The notes under the pieces were generated by a model. The model ran no database searches. It was not told the DNA's origin and was given only the letters and a program-made list of their open reading frames with translations. Both the position numbers and the translations under genes were made by a program. A stretch of 64,000 nucleotides of DNA from Bacteroidota bacterium (GTDB lineage: Bacteria; Bacteroidota; Bacteroidia; Bacteroidales; UBA10428): assembly GCA_016699695.1 (NCBI GenBank), contig CP065006.1:868001-932000 (forward strand). The letters run 5' to 3'. Positions 35,901 through 45,150 of the stretch are shown one piece after another. Positions within the stretch are counted from its first letter, which is position 1; each line of letters starts with the position of its first letter.

Positions 35901-36064
35901 GTACCTACCCATAAATATCCCTGGTGGTCCTGCGTAAATGCATACACATATGCCTGATTCAGACCCGCCTGCTGATCGAAATGCTTGTACTGATAATGTT
36001 GCCCAAAGACCAGCCCTACATGAAAGAATGTAATAAAAAAAATGCAGGATAGAGGTCGCCACAT
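32930..36064 (-). CDS. Propeller-Y_Y_Y-transmembrane SpoIIE-type phosphatase
   Basis: 1044 residues from the ATG at 36064, selected because it opens a signal peptide (PLSCIFFITFFHVGLVFGQ) and lies 10 bp behind the upstream stop; the frame extends to 36163 but runs into that gene. A periplasmic two-component-type beta propeller of ligand_sensor repeats (residues about 30-640, repeated W-G/A-T-x-x-G-L units), a Y_Y_Y domain (about 660-735), one membrane helix (LWYFYLLVFSILAFGAFLYI), a coiled coil, then a PP2C/SpoIIE domain (VSGDFCWY, ALTDCTGHGVPGS, YLFSDGYQDQFGG). It probably turns an outside signal into dephosphorylation in the cytoplasm. Targets are unknown; no anti-sigma or STAS gene is adjacent. 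Confidence 0.9.
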   Translation of the reverse strand: MWRPLSCIFFITFFHVGLVFGQHYQYKHFDQQAGLNQAYVYAFTQDHQGYLWVGTGNGLLKFNGFSFEQFSTDDSIADNYITAMLHQGETLWLGHQTGQITSISGNKIQKHNLPGVEEAVVVGFQAASNESMWIATYENGLFFLDKNRQIRALTMVGEVPNINCFAVDSAGWVILGTDKGLYLALFQSDNNLLICQSVGGIEEGRVVAIQTLSSGDYMVATEDKGIFRLKIEEEKVWIHRIIPGKMLNDYLVSYARVDRQKNLWISAMGGGLAQVPGAFSMHEYKPELIWITGNKTEYIKTIFIDRDENLWLGLYGQGLTQFRTNPFDLKKIEYQGKVLSVRAMASDRGYYWLASGSLLFQYNKNGVLVKNPASFSSPISALCLGSSTELYIGTESSGLYKLNQENNQISKVNLGVGLLENSITDLEVLDNTLWIGTRKGLAGKYNSADETVWFTIQNGNLPHNVVNSIYNDNKGIWVATQSNTLVYFQAGVLHRKIEIPSENGRILINGITLDTLGNIWVGSNGQGIFRLSSDSVLNIREKDGLFSDYCYSLLTSDDGNILVSHRGGLSRVNPSNLFVSKVQSAVGLSGQEEIFPGSILKESNSEIWIGTSSGLIHYKPQLEQPSSQSPLLSMVSMRANGIELPQKEEIKIHYGNYKLRFEFIGIYLKEPEGVKYQYRLLGYDNEWSEVNTEGLAVFSNVSAGNYTFQLLASTSEGIVTPEPLEVKLTIRRAIWTLWYFYLLVFSILAFGAFLYIKRREFYLMQRNRLLEEKVQERTLEIERQGEIIMKKNLDITDSIKYARTIQSAIFPPEEILVEALHEYFLINKPKDIVSGDFCWYTRSKGKYVIALTDCTGHGVPGSIMSMLGITLLNEVVNNLGITDSAEILELLREKVISALNQHRRDNPSYDGMNVGLVVIDKQQQTLQYSGAFHNLYFFRGGVHHTIKAERTPVGFTPLEKPPFSAHIVPYQKGDMFYLFSDGYQDQFGGIEDKKFSNRRLLKHLSELQDKSIQYQKQNLEQTLTNWMQEREQTDDIILLGFRML

Positions 36065-36074
36065 AAATCTTCGG

Positions 36075-37073
36075 TTATTGGGTAATATTTTGCATACGAA
36101 TCTTAGGAGAATAGACAGGTATACCCCCAATTGGAATGACATAAAAAGGCAAAGTTTCGCCATATTGGTTTTTCACTACAATAGCTACATTGTTGTTGCG
36201 CACCAGCGAAGTCTGCTTTTTTATAAATTGTAATTCAAGTGTAGTATTATTCTCTTGTTTTACAATCGGAAATTCACTTTTGCTCCAATTATTCTCGCCC
36301 GACAACTTACTTAATGTTCCATTTTTGGCTACAGACACCAGTCTGATCAAACCATCATCGTCCCAGTCGAAGTTGGAAATCTCCACAGATATGGTTTTAT
36401 CATCGATAAAGGGATAAATCTGCGATATCTGCTTGTTATTGTTGTGTAGCCTGAAAGTATATTCGTAGGTGAAAAGATTTCCACCTTCGACCTGTAAATT
36501 GCTTTTTGCATCTGTGCTAAGAAAGTAACTGTATAAATTTCCATCGTCACCGGAGAAACCCTCGGCGATAATTTTAAGCACACGTCCTTTGAACTGGGGT
36601 ACATACTCCCCATCCATAGGGTTAAATGGACCAAAAGTATACCATGTATTGTCGTAGGCAGGTTCGGCTCCAAAGGTTTTACTCGCCAACATTCTACCAG
36701 ATTTATAATTGCCAATGGGGTCGATGTCTCTTGCATCTTCTGCCGACCAGCATCCTTTCCCTCCGTACACCGAGAATCTTACTTCGGAATCGAATGGCCC
36801 TTTTGCTTCATCATGCTCGTTGCCTGTATCGGGATCAAACACCCTGATATACACCGGACGGGTTTCCTTTTCGGGGATAAGACAAAAAAATATCTGGCAG
36901 AAATCGTCATCGCCCCACGATGTCGATGATTTTGCCCCAAAAGTTACCAGGAAAGGAATATTTTCATCCAGTGCAGGTGCCGGTTGCGCTGAGGTCTCCC
37001 TAAGGTATGCACATGCAAACACAGCCACCAGGCATACTAAAATCAACAATTTATATATTGGGTTAAAAATCAT
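36075..37073 (-). CDS. Exported protein of unknown function
   Basis: 332 residues. Hydrophobic signal (LLILVCLVAVFACAYL) then PAPALDENIPFLVTFG. I do not recognise a family. It is rich in beta-type sequence and aromatic/acidic residues (WGDDDFCQIFF, FDWDDDGLIRLV), lacks catalytic-looking motifs and ends at a hydrophobic strand (PFYVIPIGGIPVYSPK). It sits between a PD40/PKD protein gene (14 bp) and the SpoIIE sensor (10 bp), in one transcript, so it is probably part of the same periplasmic signalling or structural unit. Confidence 0.7.
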   Translation of the reverse strand: MIFNPIYKLLILVCLVAVFACAYLRETSAQPAPALDENIPFLVTFGAKSSTSWGDDDFCQIFFCLIPEKETRPVYIRVFDPDTGNEHDEAKGPFDSEVRFSVYGGKGCWSAEDARDIDPIGNYKSGRMLASKTFGAEPAYDNTWYTFGPFNPMDGEYVPQFKGRVLKIIAEGFSGDDGNLYSYFLSTDAKSNLQVEGGNLFTYEYTFRLHNNNKQISQIYPFIDDKTISVEISNFDWDDDGLIRLVSVAKNGTLSKLSGENNWSKSEFPIVKQENNTTLELQFIKKQTSLVRNNNVAIVVKNQYGETLPFYVIPIGGIPVYSPKIRMQNITQ

Positions 37074-37087
37074 TTTAAAACTCTTTT

Positions 37088-38995
37088 CTATTTTATTTTT
37101 TCCGGCAAAAGAAAAAACTCCATATCTGCCCGTTCAACTGCTTGTTTCCCCTCTTTTTCATTAGTCTTGTTGCGTTTCTGATCAGAATAGATTATTTCCA
37201 GTTTTTGTGAATTAAACCCATTGCTTTCAAGAGCAAGGCTGAGTTCTTTTATCATCGAAGCCAAAATATCTTGTTGTTGCTTCGTATTGGTCTTACTTCT
37301 TACATTTACAATCACAAACAACTTATCCGACGAATAGACTCCAAAAATGCTTGCCAATTCCTCAATAGTCTGCTTAGCGCTATCGCTCAGGCTATCTGTA
37401 GTTTGAGTAAGCTCTAAGAACTTATACGCCTCAAGTTTTTCTTCCAGCAAAGTAGTTTCGTAAAGGGGAATGCTTTCAGAGAGTATCTTGAAGTTGAGAA
37501 TAATGCTCTGTTGTGTTTCAGATTGAGGTATTGTAATATTCGAATAATTCTGGCTGTTTAATGTGTGCGCGTAGTGTTCAAAATCAGGTTCTACCTGCAT
37601 GGGTTTCAGCACACATCGCCGGGGTATTCTTCCCCATTCATCTTTTTGCCCTTCTATGCCTAATGCAAGCATTTTTTTGCCGCCAGAATTGAAACTACCA
37701 GTAAAAACGGTATCGCCTTTCAGATAGCCATTCCCAAAATTCCAATAAAAGGTAGTTAAGCTATCTTGAGACTTTCCGGCTACCAAAGCTTTAACCTCTG
37801 TAGGGTAATTCTGTATGGTGTGTTCGGGTGAGGTAATCGACAGATCGTAAGGATCAGAAACAGTAAAGGAATAATTGGTATAAGTTCGGTATACACTATC
37901 GGCAAGTTTGTGAGTGATGGTAAGCATGAGCGAATAATTACCGGGCTTATCGAAACAATGCGAAACACGATACCCTGTCTTTTTAATTCCCTTTCCAAAA
38001 TTCCAGGTATATGCGAGATGCAGTGAATCGGTAAACCGCTCGTCGAAAAAGCTAAAACACTGCGGAACAAACTTAATGGTGTCGCAATACCCAAATTGAG
38101 GAACAACCGACACAAAACTATAGATATCTGCCGATCGCTTACGGTTGCTCGAAAAATAACCTTGCTTGAAATTTTTGTCGGTGACCAATGCATAATCATC
38201 AAAAGCAGAATTGATTTCTGCCCCAAGATTAATGGGTTCCAGCCAACCCTTGTCGGTTTCTTTGGCATAAAAAATATCCTTGCCACCTTTTCCGGGTATT
38301 CCATCGCTGGCAAAGAACAAAAAACCTTCTTTATTCATAAACGGATAGGATTCATTTCCGGCTGTGTTAATCTGTTTGCCTGTGTGCACTGGCTCTTGCC
38401 ACTGGCCATTCACTAAATCGGAAAAATAAATGTCAGTGCCACCGAGTCCTCCCGGTTTATCGGAGGCAAAATACAAACGGGTTCCATCAGGCGTAAGCGA
38501 GGGTGTTCCAAGTGAATATTCTTTGCTGTTGAAGGGAAAAGGTATGATTTCGGTCCAGACTCCATCAATTAATCTGGCCGAAAAGATTCCGAGCGTATTC
38601 GAAGGTTTGTTGATGGTTTTAAAATTTCCTTCTATCTGAATATTTCGCGAAAAAAAGACCACCTGGCCCTCGGGCATAAAGCTTACAGGTCCCTCGTTGA
38701 GCAAACTGGTAATTTCTTTCGAAAACAATTCCGGACTTTTCCACGAACCCGAATCGCGCTGTGAAACAGTCAGAATGTTAAATAGTTTACCTTCGTCGGT
38801 TTTAATGTTGGAGTTACTTAATGAATTGGAGCAATATACCAGGGCATCGCCATAAATCACTGCAGCAAATTCGTCGTTTATACCTGAACAAAAGGGCAGA
38901 GGAGTAACCTCAAAGTCAGGCGACTGGCTAAAAAGGCTATGCGTGCAGAACATAGCAAAAATCAAGATAAAGCTGGGAGCTCTCTTGCTTTGCAT
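37088..38995 (-). CDS. PD40/PKD exported protein with degenerate OmpA-like tail
   Basis: 635 residues with a signal peptide (SFILIFAMFCTHSLFSQ). PD40/TolB-like propeller repeats follow (GPVSFMPEGQVVFFSRN, GTPSLTPDGTRLYFASDKPGGLGGTDIYFS, SYPFMNKEGFLFFASDGIPGKGGKDIFYA). Then come PKD-like units (WNFGKGIKKTGYRVSHCFDKPGNYSLMLTI). The last ~130 residues (DSAKQTIEELASIFG...) have an OmpA-like layout but lack a clear peptidoglycan-binding signature. The arrangement resembles PorE/SprE-type proteins of Bacteroidota. First gene of a three-gene operon. Confidence 0.8.
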   Translation of the reverse strand: MQSKRAPSFILIFAMFCTHSLFSQSPDFEVTPLPFCSGINDEFAAVIYGDALVYCSNSLSNSNIKTDEGKLFNILTVSQRDSGSWKSPELFSKEITSLLNEGPVSFMPEGQVVFFSRNIQIEGNFKTINKPSNTLGIFSARLIDGVWTEIIPFPFNSKEYSLGTPSLTPDGTRLYFASDKPGGLGGTDIYFSDLVNGQWQEPVHTGKQINTAGNESYPFMNKEGFLFFASDGIPGKGGKDIFYAKETDKGWLEPINLGAEINSAFDDYALVTDKNFKQGYFSSNRKRSADIYSFVSVVPQFGYCDTIKFVPQCFSFFDERFTDSLHLAYTWNFGKGIKKTGYRVSHCFDKPGNYSLMLTITHKLADSVYRTYTNYSFTVSDPYDLSITSPEHTIQNYPTEVKALVAGKSQDSLTTFYWNFGNGYLKGDTVFTGSFNSGGKKMLALGIEGQKDEWGRIPRRCVLKPMQVEPDFEHYAHTLNSQNYSNITIPQSETQQSIILNFKILSESIPLYETTLLEEKLEAYKFLELTQTTDSLSDSAKQTIEELASIFGVYSSDKLFVIVNVRSKTNTKQQQDILASMIKELSLALESNGFNSQKLEIIYSDQKRNKTNEKEGKQAVERADMEFFLLPEKIK

Positions 38996-39159
38996 AGTGC
39001 AGGGATTTGGTTCAGATGTTGTTTTAACTGGGCATTCAACAATTAAGAGCCAAAATTAACCACTTTTCAATTGGCAACTGAAATAAGTTAATAACAAAAC
39101 TACACCTAACCTAATGCAAAAAAAACAGAGAATACACTTATTGAGAGTTCATTGGTAGT

Positions 39160-40950
39160 CTATTTACCAGCGTTATCGACTGAAAAGATTTCTTCTATTA
39201 TGGTTTTATACTTTTCCACAAGAAATCTTCGTCTTAATTTGAGCGTAGGCGAAAGTTCGCCAGTTGCCGTTGTCCATTCCTCGTGCACAAGTCTGAAGCG
39301 CTTAATTTGCTCTGTTTGCCCCAGTGATTTATTAATAAGGTTTACTTCGCGCTGAAAACGTTTCACCACCTCCGGATTATTAATTAACTCCATGTTATCG
39401 CGAAATTTAACTCCGTGGCGGGCACTCCAGTCGTGCAGAAACTGGAAGTTTGGAGAAATGAGTGCGCTGGCAAATTTTTGATTTTCGCCAAAAACAAATA
39501 CCTGCTCAATAAAAAACGATTCCTTGAAACGGTTTTCTATTGCTTGCGGCGAGATGTATTTACCGCTGGAGAGCTTGAATATTTCTTTCTTCCGGTCGGT
39601 TATTTTGAGGTAAATGTCATCCACCCAGGTTCCAATGTCACCGGTATGCAACCACCCTTCTGGTTCAATAACCTGGCGGGTATGTTCCTCATCTTTGTAA
39701 TATCCCAGCATCACAGACTCACTCCTAGTCATGATTTCACCATCGTCAAGAAGTTTAACCTCTATACCCGGAAGAACTGTGCCCACCGTACCAGGGCATA
39801 CCTTCCTGTTTTTAAAATTATTGGCAGCAATCACAGGCGAAGTCTCGGTCATTCCATAACCTTCCACAAGGGGTATGCCAGCGGCATTGAATACTCGAAT
39901 CAGCCGGGGCTGCATGGCAGCACCACCTACCACTATTAATTCGCAATTACCGCCTACTGCTTCGCGCCACTTACTAAAAATCAGCTTGTCTGCTATTTTT
40001 AATTTAAAATGATAAAACCAGCCATTCTTGTGCTCAAACTCGAAACGTAAACCAAGGTTTACAGCCCAGAAAAAAATCTGCCGTTTGATTCCCTTCAAAT
40101 CTTTTCCCTTTCCAATAATCCGGTCGTAAACTCTTTCCAGCACCCGGGGAACTGCAATAAAAGCATGAGGTTTTACTTCTTTGAGATTATTGGCAATGGT
40201 TGCAAGACTTTCGGCATAATACACCGACAACCCGCAGTTCTGAAAATGGTAATTAATCGTGCGTTCAAAAATATGGCTTATGGGTAAAAAGCTTAAGGTT
40301 CGCTGGGTATGATGAAATGGAAAAACCTTTTCGATTCCACTAAGATTTGAAATAATATTTCTGTGACTTAACATAACCCCCTTAGGGTTTCCGGTTGTAC
40401 CCGAGGTATAGATAATTGTAGCCAGGTCATCGGGTTTTATGGAACTCTTAATCGTTTCTATCTGTTGTTTCAATTCAGGTTCCCTTTCTCTGCCAGCCTG
40501 GAAGATTTCCTTCCAGTTCTTCACCCCATCGATGCGATTAAAGGAATAAATATCCCTGATGGTTTTCACCTGGCTGGCAAGAGGTTGAAGCTTTTTAAAC
40601 AATTGCGCATCGGAGATGAAAAAAAGGCTGGGTTGGCAATGGTGGAGTATATACTCAAAATCGTCCTGGCTTATGGTAGGATATATCGGAACATGAATGA
40701 TGCCTGCCATCAGCATAGCCATGTCCAGAAAGTTCCATTCGGGGCGATTGTTGGAAACAGTAGCAATTCTGTCTCCTGGCTTAATACCTAAAGCAAGCAA
40801 GCCATAACTGAGTTTAGATGCGTAATGCACATAGTCTGCCGAACTGTATTTGACCCATTCGCCATCTTCTTTTGCTACCAAGGCATCCTCTTTATAGGCA
40901 TAGATACCTGAATATTGGTCGAGCAAATCGAATAATCGAGTAGCATTCAT
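39160..40950 (-). CDS. Long-chain acyl-CoA synthetase
   Basis: 596 residues, AMP-forming ligase. P-loop TIIYTSGTTGNPKGVML near residue 178, LPISHIFERTI near 220, the acyl-binding GYGMTETSPVI near 368, WLHTGDIG near 439 and the linker ITDRKKEIFKLSSGKYI near 456 are all standard for FadD/FAA-type enzymes. The second of two tandem homologous genes (42 bp apart). It likely activates fatty acids for membrane lipids or oxidation. Confidence 0.93.
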   Translation of the reverse strand: MNATRLFDLLDQYSGIYAYKEDALVAKEDGEWVKYSSADYVHYASKLSYGLLALGIKPGDRIATVSNNRPEWNFLDMAMLMAGIIHVPIYPTISQDDFEYILHHCQPSLFFISDAQLFKKLQPLASQVKTIRDIYSFNRIDGVKNWKEIFQAGREREPELKQQIETIKSSIKPDDLATIIYTSGTTGNPKGVMLSHRNIISNLSGIEKVFPFHHTQRTLSFLPISHIFERTINYHFQNCGLSVYYAESLATIANNLKEVKPHAFIAVPRVLERVYDRIIGKGKDLKGIKRQIFFWAVNLGLRFEFEHKNGWFYHFKLKIADKLIFSKWREAVGGNCELIVVGGAAMQPRLIRVFNAAGIPLVEGYGMTETSPVIAANNFKNRKVCPGTVGTVLPGIEVKLLDDGEIMTRSESVMLGYYKDEEHTRQVIEPEGWLHTGDIGTWVDDIYLKITDRKKEIFKLSSGKYISPQAIENRFKESFFIEQVFVFGENQKFASALISPNFQFLHDWSARHGVKFRDNMELINNPEVVKRFQREVNLINKSLGQTEQIKRFRLVHEEWTTATGELSPTLKLRRRFLVEKYKTIIEEIFSVDNAGK

Positions 40951-40992
40951 AATATCATTTTTTAATTTCGCGAAACTTCGTCGTAATCAAAA

Positions 40993-42843
40993 TCAGACCG
41001 ATTCTTTACTGTAGAGTTCCTGTATTTTTCTGGAATACTTTTTTTGAATGATGTTGCGTTTTATTTTAAGGGTTGGTGAAAGTTCACCCGTTTCAACTGA
41101 CCATTCGTCGGGTACAATCAGTATTTTCTGAATCCTCTCGCTTTTACCTAACTCATGGTTCACTTCTTCAATCTGTTTCCGAATAGCAGCTTTTACCAGT
41201 GGTTGTTCAATAAGTCGGGCATTCGATAGGTTTTTTGTTTTACTAAATATTTTTCTGATGTTATCAAAGTTGGGCGATATTATAGCCGCGGCACAATGAC
41301 GTCCTTCGCCCACTACAATAAGGTATTCGATTAGCTCTGAACCGACAAAACGGTTCTCAATCGCCTGGGGCACAATGTACTTTCCATAAGAAGTTTTAAA
41401 CATCTGCTTTTTACGACCGGTAATTTTCAGAAAATCACCCTGCACAAATGTGCCGATATCTCCGGTATATAACCATCCATCCACTAAAGTCTTTTCTGTT
41501 AAATCAGGCTGTTTGTAATAGCCTTTCATCACATTGGGGCCCTTGCAAATTATTTCTCCGTCGGGGGCAAGCTTTACTTCTATACTTTCCACCACCTTGC
41601 CAACAGTACCTATACAAGTGTTTTCTTTTCCCGGGAAATTAAGCGCAACGAGGGGGGCGCATTCAGTAAGGCCATAACCCTGAAAAACAGGAATGCGTGC
41701 TGCCCAAAAAAAACGTTCAACCTTTGGATTCAAAGGCGCACCCCCACAGCCAATGTATTGTATCCGTCCTCCAAAACTGCCTCTGACTTTGCTATACAAT
41801 ACAAGGTCTGCAAGCTTATGCCTTACTCTTTCACCAAGCCTAATTCGTGTTCGGTAAGGTTTGTACTTAAAGCCAAAACGAATAGCCCATCGTACCAACA
41901 TGCGTGCAATTAAATTACTTTGGCGGGCATTTACGAGGGCCAATTTTATAACCTTTTCCAGCACACGCGGCACTACGGTTATGCCATGTGGTTTTACTTC
42001 GCGTAAACTGCTGGTCAAAGATTTTAGGGTTTCAACATAGTAAAGTTGAGCACCTTTTATCTGAAACTGGTAATTGGCAGTACGTTCATAAATATGGCAC
42101 AAGGGCAAAAAACTAATCACTTTTCGGTCTTTGCCTACCGGCTGAATGGCTGCTGCTGCATACATGCTGCTTATAATGTTCGAATGCGTGAGCATTACTC
42201 CTTTTGGAATTCCTGTACTGCCAGAGGTATAAATAATACTCACAATATCATCGGGAGAGATGCTACTCGTCCTTTCTGCAAGTGCAACCCTGGATGCTCT
42301 GTTTGAGCTTAAACCCCATTGTATAATCTCGTCGAGGTTATCGGTAAAAGGCAGCTGCTCGATGGTGATTACCTTTTCAAGATTTTTAATCTCCTTTTGA
42401 AGGCGGGCCATCTTATTGTAAATAATCTGGTCCGAAGCAAATACAAACCTCACACCAGCCTGTTTAAGAATATAAAGGTAGTCGCTGTCGCTGTTGTTCG
42501 GATACACCGGAATATGCACTGCTCCAATACGAGAGAGTGCCATGTCGAGAAAATTCCACTGCGGACAATTATAACTGAAAATAGTGGCTACATTCTCTTG
42601 CTGCTCTATTCCCATCGAAAGGAGTCCAAGCGCCAGCGAATTGACTGTAGCTTCATAATCCTTGCAACTTATTGCCTGCCACTTTCTGCCTTTCTTTATA
42701 TAAAAAATAGGGCTCTCACCGTATCGCTGTGCACAATACCGTGGTATGTCGAAGGTAAACCTTATGTCAGTAATGCTTTCGATAAGCCTTGCTTTAAAAA
42801 ACTGGCCCTTCTCAGGTAGGTTTTGCCTGAAAGCCTCTAACAA
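40993..42843 (-). CDS. Long-chain acyl-CoA synthetase, second copy
   Basis: 616 residues. Same motif set as its neighbour at 39160-40950: IIYTSGSTGIPKGVML, LPLCHIYERTA, GYGLTECAPLV, WLYTGDIGTF and ITGRKKQMFKTSYGKYI. The frame has no ATG before the conserved region; TTG at 42841-42843 is the only usual start and stands right behind the TAG of the S9 peptidase gene in the same frame. Start call is therefore uncertain. Confidence 0.9.
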   Translation of the reverse strand: MLEAFRQNLPEKGQFFKARLIESITDIRFTFDIPRYCAQRYGESPIFYIKKGRKWQAISCKDYEATVNSLALGLLSMGIEQQENVATIFSYNCPQWNFLDMALSRIGAVHIPVYPNNSDSDYLYILKQAGVRFVFASDQIIYNKMARLQKEIKNLEKVITIEQLPFTDNLDEIIQWGLSSNRASRVALAERTSSISPDDIVSIIYTSGSTGIPKGVMLTHSNIISSMYAAAAIQPVGKDRKVISFLPLCHIYERTANYQFQIKGAQLYYVETLKSLTSSLREVKPHGITVVPRVLEKVIKLALVNARQSNLIARMLVRWAIRFGFKYKPYRTRIRLGERVRHKLADLVLYSKVRGSFGGRIQYIGCGGAPLNPKVERFFWAARIPVFQGYGLTECAPLVALNFPGKENTCIGTVGKVVESIEVKLAPDGEIICKGPNVMKGYYKQPDLTEKTLVDGWLYTGDIGTFVQGDFLKITGRKKQMFKTSYGKYIVPQAIENRFVGSELIEYLIVVGEGRHCAAAIISPNFDNIRKIFSKTKNLSNARLIEQPLVKAAIRKQIEEVNHELGKSERIQKILIVPDEWSVETGELSPTLKIKRNIIQKKYSRKIQELYSKESV

Positions 42844-44985
42844 CTATTTTTCGCTGTAATTTACTGGCGTTTCATTCATATTGTAAAAGGCAAAAACCAG
42901 CTGATCGGCCAATTCGTCAAGAGCCATGGCTGTCGATTTTCCGGCACCATGTCCGCCTTTGGTTTCGATGCGGATTAGAACCGGCAATTCACCAACCTGC
43001 TTTTCCTGTAAACCCACAATGAATTTGTAGGAATGGGCCGGCACAACCCGGTCGTCGTGATCGCCAGTGGTAACGAGCGTTGCCGGGTAAGCAACGCTAT
43101 CCTTAATGTTGTGAACCGGAGAATAGGCAACCATATAATCGAACATTGCTTTGCTGCTGTCGGCGCACCCGTAATCACTAATCCATCCTGCCCCTGCTGT
43201 AAATTTGTGGTAGCGAAGCATGTCCAGCACGCCTACTGCAGGCAGGGCAACTCTATAGAGCTCCGGACGCTGGGTCATCACTACTCCTACCAGCAAACCT
43301 CCATTAGATCCACCCATGATGGCGAGTTTCTCAGAAGATGTATATTTTTCCTGTTGCAGATATTCGGCAGCCGCAATAAAATCGTCAAATACATTTTGTT
43401 TGTTCAGTTGCATACCTGCTTTATGCCATTCTTCACCATACTCTCCGCCGCCACGGATATTGGCCAGGGCAAAAACACCTCCCATTTCCAGCCAGGCAAG
43501 GGCACGCACTGAAAAATAGGGCGGCAGGCTGATGTTAAACCCTCCATATCCATAGAGCAAGGTAGGGTTAGATCCATCGAGTTTGATCCCTTTACGAGCC
43601 ACAATAAACATCGGTACCCGGGTGCCATCTTTACTTTTATAAAAAACCTGCTTTGTTTCGTATTGTGTTACATCGCTGCTTAGCTTGGGCTGACGGAAAA
43701 GTTCTGATTTTCCGGTATTTACATCCAGCTTATAAATAGTTACTGGTGTTGTAAAAGATTCGAAAGAATAAAACACTTCTTTCTGGTCTTCTTCCCCTTC
43801 GAAACCCGTAACTGAACCAATACCTGGCAAATCAATGTTACGAATTAAACTACCTTTAAGGTCGTATTGTTGAACAAAACTCGAGGCATCTTTCAGATAC
43901 TGCACAAAAAAATATCCGCCAGCAAAACTGACCGATTCGATGGGCTCCTCTTTTTCCGGGATAATGTCAGTGATGCTGTCGAGTATCAATTTATCTGCAT
44001 CGAGTTTTACCACACGCTTGTTGTTGGCTTTGAAATTGGTATACAAATAAACGTCTTTACCATTGGCATACACGACCGAAAAGTCATTCTCAAAATTGCT
44101 CACTATGGGTTGAAATTTATTTTCTGAAGTCAATCCTTTTTTCAGATAAAGTTCATTGCCTGAAGTGCTCTCGGCGGCAGAAAGAAAAAGGTAATCGCTA
44201 TTTTTAAAGGCAACCACACCGCTATATCTTCTTTTCTGTTCCTGGTTACCATAAATGAGTTTATCTTTATTCTGAGAGGTGCCCAGTTGATGATAATACA
44301 CTTTGTGCATATCGGTCATAGCCGATAACTCAGATCCTTTGGGTTTGTCATAACTTGAATAAAAAAAGCCTTCATCCTGGTTCCATACAATGGATGTAAA
44401 CTTGGCATCAACAATGGTATCACCCACACGCTCTAAACTAACTGCATCGATCACAACTATCTTCCTCCAATCCGAACCACCTTCTGAAATGGAATAAGCA
44501 AGATACTTTCCACTTTCAGAAAAAGACAATTCGCTTAATGAGGTAGTACCATCAGCCGAAAAAGTATTGGGGTCGATTATCATCTTCTCCTCTCCTGTTT
44601 GCTTGTTGACAGCATAAAATACCGAATGATTCTGTAACCCGCTGTTTCTGAAATAGTAAATGGTTTGGTTCTTTTCCTCAGGCGTCGAATACCGCTCGAA
44701 ATTAATCAGCGCATCGAGTTGTGTTCTTATATCCTTTCGAAAAGGTATTTTATCGAGGTACGAAAAAGTAAGTTCATTTTGTTTGATAACCCATTGCATG
44801 GTCTCCGGCGAACGATCGTCTTCGAGCCAGCGATAATTGTCCACTACCTCAGTGCCGAAAAAATTGTCGGTTACCGGAATTTTTACAGTAGCAGGGTATT
44901 CTACAGGAATGGATGGAAATTTTCCACTTTTACAGGAAACTAGCATAAAAAGCAGCATAAATGAATAAAGGAAATTTGTTTTCAT
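42844..44985 (-). CDS. S9A prolyl oligopeptidase family lipoprotein
   Basis: 713 residues. Lipobox LVSCKS after a short signal, so lipid-anchored and periplasmic. N-terminal propeller domain (DNYRWLEDDRSPE near residue 49) and C-terminal alpha/beta hydrolase with nucleophile Ser in MGGSNGGLLV, Asp in TTGDHDDRV and His in KGGHGAGK. It cleaves short peptides after proline. It ends in TAG followed directly by the acyl-CoA synthetase in the same frame. Confidence 0.93.
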   Translation of the reverse strand: MKTNFLYSFMLLFMLVSCKSGKFPSIPVEYPATVKIPVTDNFFGTEVVDNYRWLEDDRSPETMQWVIKQNELTFSYLDKIPFRKDIRTQLDALINFERYSTPEEKNQTIYYFRNSGLQNHSVFYAVNKQTGEEKMIIDPNTFSADGTTSLSELSFSESGKYLAYSISEGGSDWRKIVVIDAVSLERVGDTIVDAKFTSIVWNQDEGFFYSSYDKPKGSELSAMTDMHKVYYHQLGTSQNKDKLIYGNQEQKRRYSGVVAFKNSDYLFLSAAESTSGNELYLKKGLTSENKFQPIVSNFENDFSVVYANGKDVYLYTNFKANNKRVVKLDADKLILDSITDIIPEKEEPIESVSFAGGYFFVQYLKDASSFVQQYDLKGSLIRNIDLPGIGSVTGFEGEEDQKEVFYSFESFTTPVTIYKLDVNTGKSELFRQPKLSSDVTQYETKQVFYKSKDGTRVPMFIVARKGIKLDGSNPTLLYGYGGFNISLPPYFSVRALAWLEMGGVFALANIRGGGEYGEEWHKAGMQLNKQNVFDDFIAAAEYLQQEKYTSSEKLAIMGGSNGGLLVGVVMTQRPELYRVALPAVGVLDMLRYHKFTAGAGWISDYGCADSSKAMFDYMVAYSPVHNIKDSVAYPATLVTTGDHDDRVVPAHSYKFIVGLQEKQVGELPVLIRIETKGGHGAGKSTAMALDELADQLVFAFYNMNETPVNYSEK

Positions 44986-45092
44986 GGTCGAAGTATAAAT
45001 TAAACTTGCCTGGTTAAGTTAGATATTTACAAATAAATATAAAAATAAGCCGCCAGATTATGAGAATCTTCAGCCTTTTTAGTCTGTAAAGT

Positions 45093-45130
45093 AAAAAAAC
45101 TGTGCAAAAAGAATTTTTTCTGCACAGTTT
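45093..45130 (-). terminator. Intrinsic terminator of alaS
   Basis: On the minus strand the arms AAACTGTGCA and TGCACAGTTT form a 10-bp stem, followed by a T run (seven T in all including the arm end). It begins 20 bp after the alaS stop. Confidence 0.8.
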
Positions 45131-45150
45131 CAATAGAATTCAAGTAATAG

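Noticed and set aside
36065..36163. N-terminal extension of the SpoIIE sensor
   Set aside because: It overlaps the upstream gene, and the ATG at 36064 gives a proper signal peptide.
39160..42843. Tandem acyl-CoA synthetases as one broken gene
   Set aside because: Both copies carry the complete motif set and differ throughout, so they are two full genes.
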